From: Vulgatibacter incomptus_A
GTDB lineage: Bacteria > Myxococcota > Myxococcia > Myxococcales > Vulgatibacteraceae
Direction: 5' to 3'
Assembly: GCA_040391605.1 (NCBI GenBank)
Contig: JBEBXK010000008.1
Coordinates: forward strand, 1 to 64,000
DNA: 64,000 bases
The position numbers and the translations under genes were made by a program. Positions 60,817 through 64,000 of this stretch are shown here, one piece after another. Positions within the stretch are counted from its first letter, which is position 1; the number at the start of each line of letters is the position of its first letter. The notes beneath the pieces were generated by a model. The model saw nothing but the letters and a program-made list of their open reading frames with translations, was not told the DNA's origin and ran no database searches.

Positions 60817-62235
60817 TCAGGAGGCCGGGGCCACCTCGTCGCTGGACTCCATGGCGCGCCGCAGGGGCCGATTGAGCACGAAGATGGCGAATCCCGCAGC
60901 GAGGCCCAACCCGGTCAGCACCATGAAGAAGAGTTCCTTGGGCATCACCGAGTAGAAGGTGCCGATGTAGCCGGAGAGGTAGTTGCCGAAGAAGCTGGAG
61001 AGGAACCACATCCCCATCATCATCGAGACGATCCGGGCCGGGGCGACCTTGGTCACCAGGGAGAGGCCCACCGGCGAGAGGTAGAGCTCGCCGATGGTGA
61101 GCAGCAGGGTGCAGAGTACGGGCCAGAGCAGGCTGCCCTTGCCGTCGCCGATGATCTTGGCGCCGACCACCATCACGATGAAGGAGAGGCCGAGGATCAC
61201 GCAGCCGATCGCCATCTTGGTGACGCTGGTGGGCTCCTTGTTCCGCTTGGCCTGCCAGCCCCAGAAGAGGGCGATGAACGGAGTCAGCAGGAAGATGAAC
61301 ATCGGGTTGAACGACTGGAACCAGGGGCTCGGGATCTGCCAGCCGAAGAGCGTGGGCCACTCCGTGCTCTTATCCGCCCAGAGCTGCATGGTGTTGCCCT
61401 GCTGCTCGTACACCGCCCAGAAGACCACGTTCAGGGCGCAGAGGATGATCAGCGACCACACCCGCCGCCACTCGTTCGTGCTGAGCTTCCTCTTGGGCTC
61501 GTGGGCAGCGTGGGCCTTCATCACGTTGTCGGGGGCCAGGAAGCGCTGCCCCGCCAGGTAGATCACCACGCCCAGGAGCATGCCCACGCCGGCGGCGCCG
61601 AAGCCGTAATGCCAGCCCAGGGTGAAGGCCAATGTGCCGCAGACCAGATTCGAGAAGAACGCGCCGACGTTGATCCCCACGTAGAAGATGGAGAAGGCCC
61701 GGTCGCGGCGCGGATCGTTCGGCGCGTAGAGGTTCCCCACCTGGGTGGAGATGTTCGGCTTGAACGCGCCGTTGCCGAGGATGAGGAAGAAGAGCGCCAG
61801 GAAGAAGAGCCCCTGGAAGGCCATCAGGAAGTGGCCGATCGCCATCAGCACGCCGCCCAGCACCACCGTCTTGCGCTGGCCCAGGAGCTTGTCCGCCAAC
61901 ATGCCGCCGAAGAACGGCGTCAGATAGACCAGGCCGGTGTAGAGCCCGTAGATCTGTGAGGAGAACTGCTGGACGTTCATCTCCCCGAAGAGCGATCCCA
62001 GCACACCGCCGATCGCCGCGTAGCCGAGGACGGACTCAGCGTTCCCCTGGATGAAGAGGAAGTCCGTCATGTAGAGGATCAGCAGACCGCGCATCCCGTA
62101 ATAGGAGAAGCGCTCCCACATCTCGGTCATGAAGAGGATGGCGAGCCCGATCGGGTGACCGAAGATCGTCCGGCCGTTCGCCGGTGCGACGAAGTCGGGG
62201 GTGGGGCTCTGCACGGCGGTCGCGGGCATGCTCAT
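60817..62235 (-). CDS. POT-family proton-dependent peptide transporter
   Basis: 472 residues, ~12-14 membrane helices. MTEMWERFSYYGMRGLLILYMTD is the ExxERFxYYG motif of POT/PTR transporters; GGMLADKLLGQRKTV and FSIFYVGINVGAFFSNLVCG also fit the family. It imports di- and tripeptides with protons. Starts MSMPATAVQSPTPDF at 62235. topA lies 133 bp downstream on the same strand. Confidence 0.95.
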   Translation of the reverse strand: MSMPATAVQSPTPDFVAPANGRTIFGHPIGLAILFMTEMWERFSYYGMRGLLILYMTDFLFIQGNAESVLGYAAIGGVLGSLFGEMNVQQFSSQIYGLYTGLVYLTPFFGGMLADKLLGQRKTVVLGGVLMAIGHFLMAFQGLFFLALFFLILGNGAFKPNISTQVGNLYAPNDPRRDRAFSIFYVGINVGAFFSNLVCGTLAFTLGWHYGFGAAGVGMLLGVVIYLAGQRFLAPDNVMKAHAAHEPKRKLSTNEWRRVWSLIILCALNVVFWAVYEQQGNTMQLWADKSTEWPTLFGWQIPSPWFQSFNPMFIFLLTPFIALFWGWQAKRNKEPTSVTKMAIGCVILGLSFIVMVVGAKIIGDGKGSLLWPVLCTLLLTIGELYLSPVGLSLVTKVAPARIVSMMMGMWFLSSFFGNYLSGYIGTFYSVMPKELFFMVLTGLGLAAGFAIFVLNRPLRRAMESSDEVAPAS

Positions 62236-62562
62236 GAATGCTCCATACAAGGTCCGACGGTGAATTGCCGCGCAGTCAACCACAAGCGCGATCGAGTGCC
62301 AAGGACTGCACGCTCGACCACGGCTGAGGGCGCTGGCCCGGAAACGTCGGCTTAGCTCGTTGGGCCCCCGAGCGCGGCGGGCCAACCCGCCACGCCGACC
62401 GCCCTTCCGGGCGAGGGCGCGAGATCGCCGAATTCCCAGCAAGGCGGCGGTCTCCGACGTCGAGAACGGAAAGACCAGCACCGTGATTCCGCAGGTCGTC
62501 GTCCCCCCCCCACGCCTATCCAGAAGGCCAGAGGCCACCTCGCCGAGAGGAGGCCGCCCACG
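62236..62562. other. Gap before the POT gene; possible remains of an MBL gene's 5' end
   Basis: The POT promoter should lie here. Toward 62500 the plus strand approaches the truncated MBL fragment, but I see no metallo-hydrolase motif in any frame. No tRNA, terminator or repeat of note. Confidence 0.4.
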
Positions 62563-62913
62563 GTCGCGAGGACGCTCGAGCCCAGCACCCTCCCCGATCC
62601 CAACGCGACCGTGCTCTTCGTGGGTTACCAGGCCGCCGGCTCCCGAGGCCGAAAGCTCGTCGACGGCGCCAAGACCATCCGAATCCATGGCAGGGACGTC
62701 CCCGTCCACGCACACATCCGGCAGCTGAGGGGCTTCTCCGCCCACGCCGATCGCGACGAGGACGACCGCTGGCTCTCCTTCTTCGGGAGCGCGCCCCGCC
62801 GCATCTTCTGCGTCCACGGCGAGCGCTCCGCCCTCGAAGCCAGCCGCGCCCGCCTCGAGGCCCGAGGCTGGCCCGCCTACGTCCCCTCCCACCTGGAGAC
62901 CGTCGAGCTCTGA
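62563..62913 (+). pseudogene. C-terminal fragment of MBL/CPSF-type RNA metallo-hydrolase
   Basis: About 115 residues (RTLEPSTLPDPNATVLFVGY, QAAGSRGRKLVDGAKTIRIH, LRGFSAHADRDEDDRWLSFF) match only the last quarter of a beta-CASP metallo-hydrolase, including the GFSAHAD motif. The metal-binding domain and most of the beta-CASP domain are missing, and no start codon with a ribosome binding site precedes the fragment. A truncated gene is the simplest explanation. Confidence 0.8.
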
Positions 62914-62974
62914 CGGTGATCTCCAAGGGGCCTCACCCCCTGGCTGCATGGACAGTGAGTTTACTTACGCATTC

Positions 62975-63376
62975 TCAGTGAATGGATGGGGGAGCGGTGG
63001 CTTCGCTGGTTGGGGCTCTCGCGGCGTAGCTGCCCACTTCGCCGAAGTCGTAGGCGATGAAGGTCTCGTCTCCGAGCACGTAGGCGTCGTGTCCCCGGGG
63101 GATCGTGAAGGTGTCGCCGGGGCCGATCACTGCCTGCTCGCCGTCGTCCATCTCGACCTTGATCCGGCCTGCGACGCAGTAGCCGAGGTGGGCGGTGGTG
63201 CAGGATTTCATGCCGGTGAGGGGGCCCACGTGGAGCGACCACCTCCAGCCCGGCTCGGCCCTGATTCGTCCGAAGGTCGCGCCCTCGAGCCGATAGAGCT
63301 CCATCTGGCCTTTGTGGTCCTTGAAGGGCCGGGTCTCGTCCGGCGTTCCCAGGTGCTTGACCGACAGCCCCAGCAT
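62975..63376 (-). CDS. Cupin-domain protein
   Basis: 133 residues from MLGLSVKHLGTPDETRPF at 63376. Cupin strands are visible: GWRWSLHVGPLTGMKSCTTAHLGYC and VEMDDGEQAVIGPGDTFTIPRGHDAYVLGDE, the second with the usual PGD..IPRGHDA motif. Small single-domain cupins bind metals or ligands; no specific activity can be named. Isolated between the MBL fragment and the terminal cytochrome gene. Confidence 0.85.
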   Translation of the reverse strand: MLGLSVKHLGTPDETRPFKDHKGQMELYRLEGATFGRIRAEPGWRWSLHVGPLTGMKSCTTAHLGYCVAGRIKVEMDDGEQAVIGPGDTFTIPRGHDAYVLGDETFIAYDFGEVGSYAARAPTSEATAPPSIH

Positions 63377-63611
63377 GGCGCGCCCCTTTCGTCGATGTCT
63401 TCCACCAAGATGGCGACGGTCGAGAGGGTGGGGAAGCGGCGGATGGTGGGGAGGGCTGGATGCGGGGAGCGCCTGCCGGGCTGCTCGGGGCAGCGTTGCA
63501 CCAGGCCGAAGGAGATCCCGACGATGGCGCCTCGACGCTGCGAGCGAGCTGCTCCGCTCCCTCTCCCTTGAGCGTCGATCCCGCGCGTGCTCTACTCCGG
63601 GTGATTTGCAG

Positions 63612-64000
63612 ATGCGCACCTTTTCGATCATCGCCCTGGAGGCAGCATTCCGCTTGACGTCGATCGTCGTGGCGAGCGCGTCGCTCCTGGCCTGCTCGCC
63701 GTCGACTGCGAGCTGCGACGATCTCCTCCCGTTGGAGGTCGCGCGCTATCCCATCGTCTCGGAGATGTTCACCGCTTCCGGCTCGAAGGGCTGTGTTCAA
63801 TGCCATAACACCAGGGAGCCGGTCTACGGGCTGAACTTCGAGGGGCCGGCGGTGACCTTCGACGCCCTCACGACTCGCTTCGACGTGATCTACGATCAGC
63901 TGGAGACGGGGCGGATGCCGCAGGGCGGGGTGCGGTGGAGCCGGGACGATCTGAGGATCCTCCGGAGCTGGTACTGCCAAGGAGCGGTCTATGAGTCTCC
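63612..64000 (+). CDS. c-type cytochrome lipoprotein, incomplete at window end
   Basis: The first 129 codons from ATG 63612. The signal MRTFSIIALEAAFRLTSIVV leads to LLACS, a lipobox. A single haem c motif CVQCH sits ~58 residues in, followed by YGLNFEGP, GRMPQGGVRWSRDDLRILRSWYCQG, a pattern seen in lone cytochrome c-like domains preceding larger secreted proteins. No stop occurs before the window ends, so the total length and further domains are unknown. Confidence 0.75.
   Translation, partial: MRTFSIIALEAAFRLTSIVVASASLLACSPSTASCDDLLPLEVARYPIVSEMFTASGSKGCVQCHNTREPVYGLNFEGPAVTFDALTTRFDVIYDQLETGRMPQGGVRWSRDDLRILRSWYCQGAVYES

Noticed and set aside
58825..61959. 1044-codon plus-strand ORF
   Set aside because: Antisense to topA and the POT transporter, both with full family motifs.

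Overview
The window is GC-rich chromosomal DNA from a Gram-negative, probably a Myxococcota-type (myxobacterial or related 'deltaproteobacterial') organism. This is inferred from the many lipoproteins with Cys-rich, EGF-like or Ig-like repeats, an FG-GAP/UnbV protein, a TPR-CHAT protein, outer-membrane barrels ending in Phe, and an NrfHA respiratory nitrite reductase. No rRNA or tRNA is visible, so the taxonomic call rests on gene style only. I support about 52 protein-coding genes, several gene fragments and one type I-E-like CRISPR array.

Layout. 1-1738: a CRISPR array (29-nt repeats, 32-nt spacers) bounded on the left by what looks like an IS21-family end. A chimera of an IS3-type transposase fragment and a copy of a nearby peroxidase gene's 3' end splits it near its distal end. 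No cas gene lies in the window. 1859-12057: a Cys-rich repeat lipoprotein, a di-haem peroxidase (the source of the copied fragment), YaiI, a GAF-histidine kinase, a DUF2293 protein, a DHA2 exporter, an aldo/keto reductase and lipoproteins. 12262-15599: NnrS, then a minus-strand pterin operon folB-folK-folE-folE-like in which two overlapping GTP cyclohydrolase I genes carry different active-site substitutions. 15856-18538: a DUF2231 membrane protein and nrfHA for ammonia-forming nitrite reduction. 18677-20784: the peroxide defence unit ahpC-ahpD, divergent from an OxyR gene with a recognisable OxyR site between them. 20886-28407: two Ig-repeat lipoproteins flanking an MsrB-MsrA fusion, then a small barrel protein.

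28448-45502: an FG-GAP/UnbV lipoprotein, citrate synthase, an ABC-2 exporter pair, an RluA-type pseudouridine synthase, a degenerate nucleotidyltransferase-like protein, an M50-CBS protease, an OPT transporter, an alpha/beta hydrolase, an EGF-repeat lipoprotein and an ABC-F ATPase. 45636-55459: an FHA protein with an MBL hydrolase, two divergent unknown genes, a soluble-type sugar dehydrogenase, a small HExxH lipoprotein, a 955-residue TPR-CHAT (caspase-like) protein followed by a small unknown protein, and an RsmJ-like methyltransferase. 55601-64000: a FadL-type porin, a Gly-tailed lipoprotein, TopA with a histone-H1-like tail, a POT peptide transporter, a truncated MBL/CPSF-type gene, a cupin and the start of a c-type cytochrome lipoprotein.

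Themes linking the genes are oxidative stress (AhpCD/OxyR, MsrBA, peroxidase), nitrogen-oxide respiration (NnrS, NrfHA) and an elaborate secreted or surface repeat-protein repertoire. A dispersed hairpin-plus-tail repeat recurs in at least five intergenic positions. The strongest candidates for new biology are the TPR-CHAT/small-protein pair, the tandem complementary FolE pair, and the transposon-bracketed CRISPR array.
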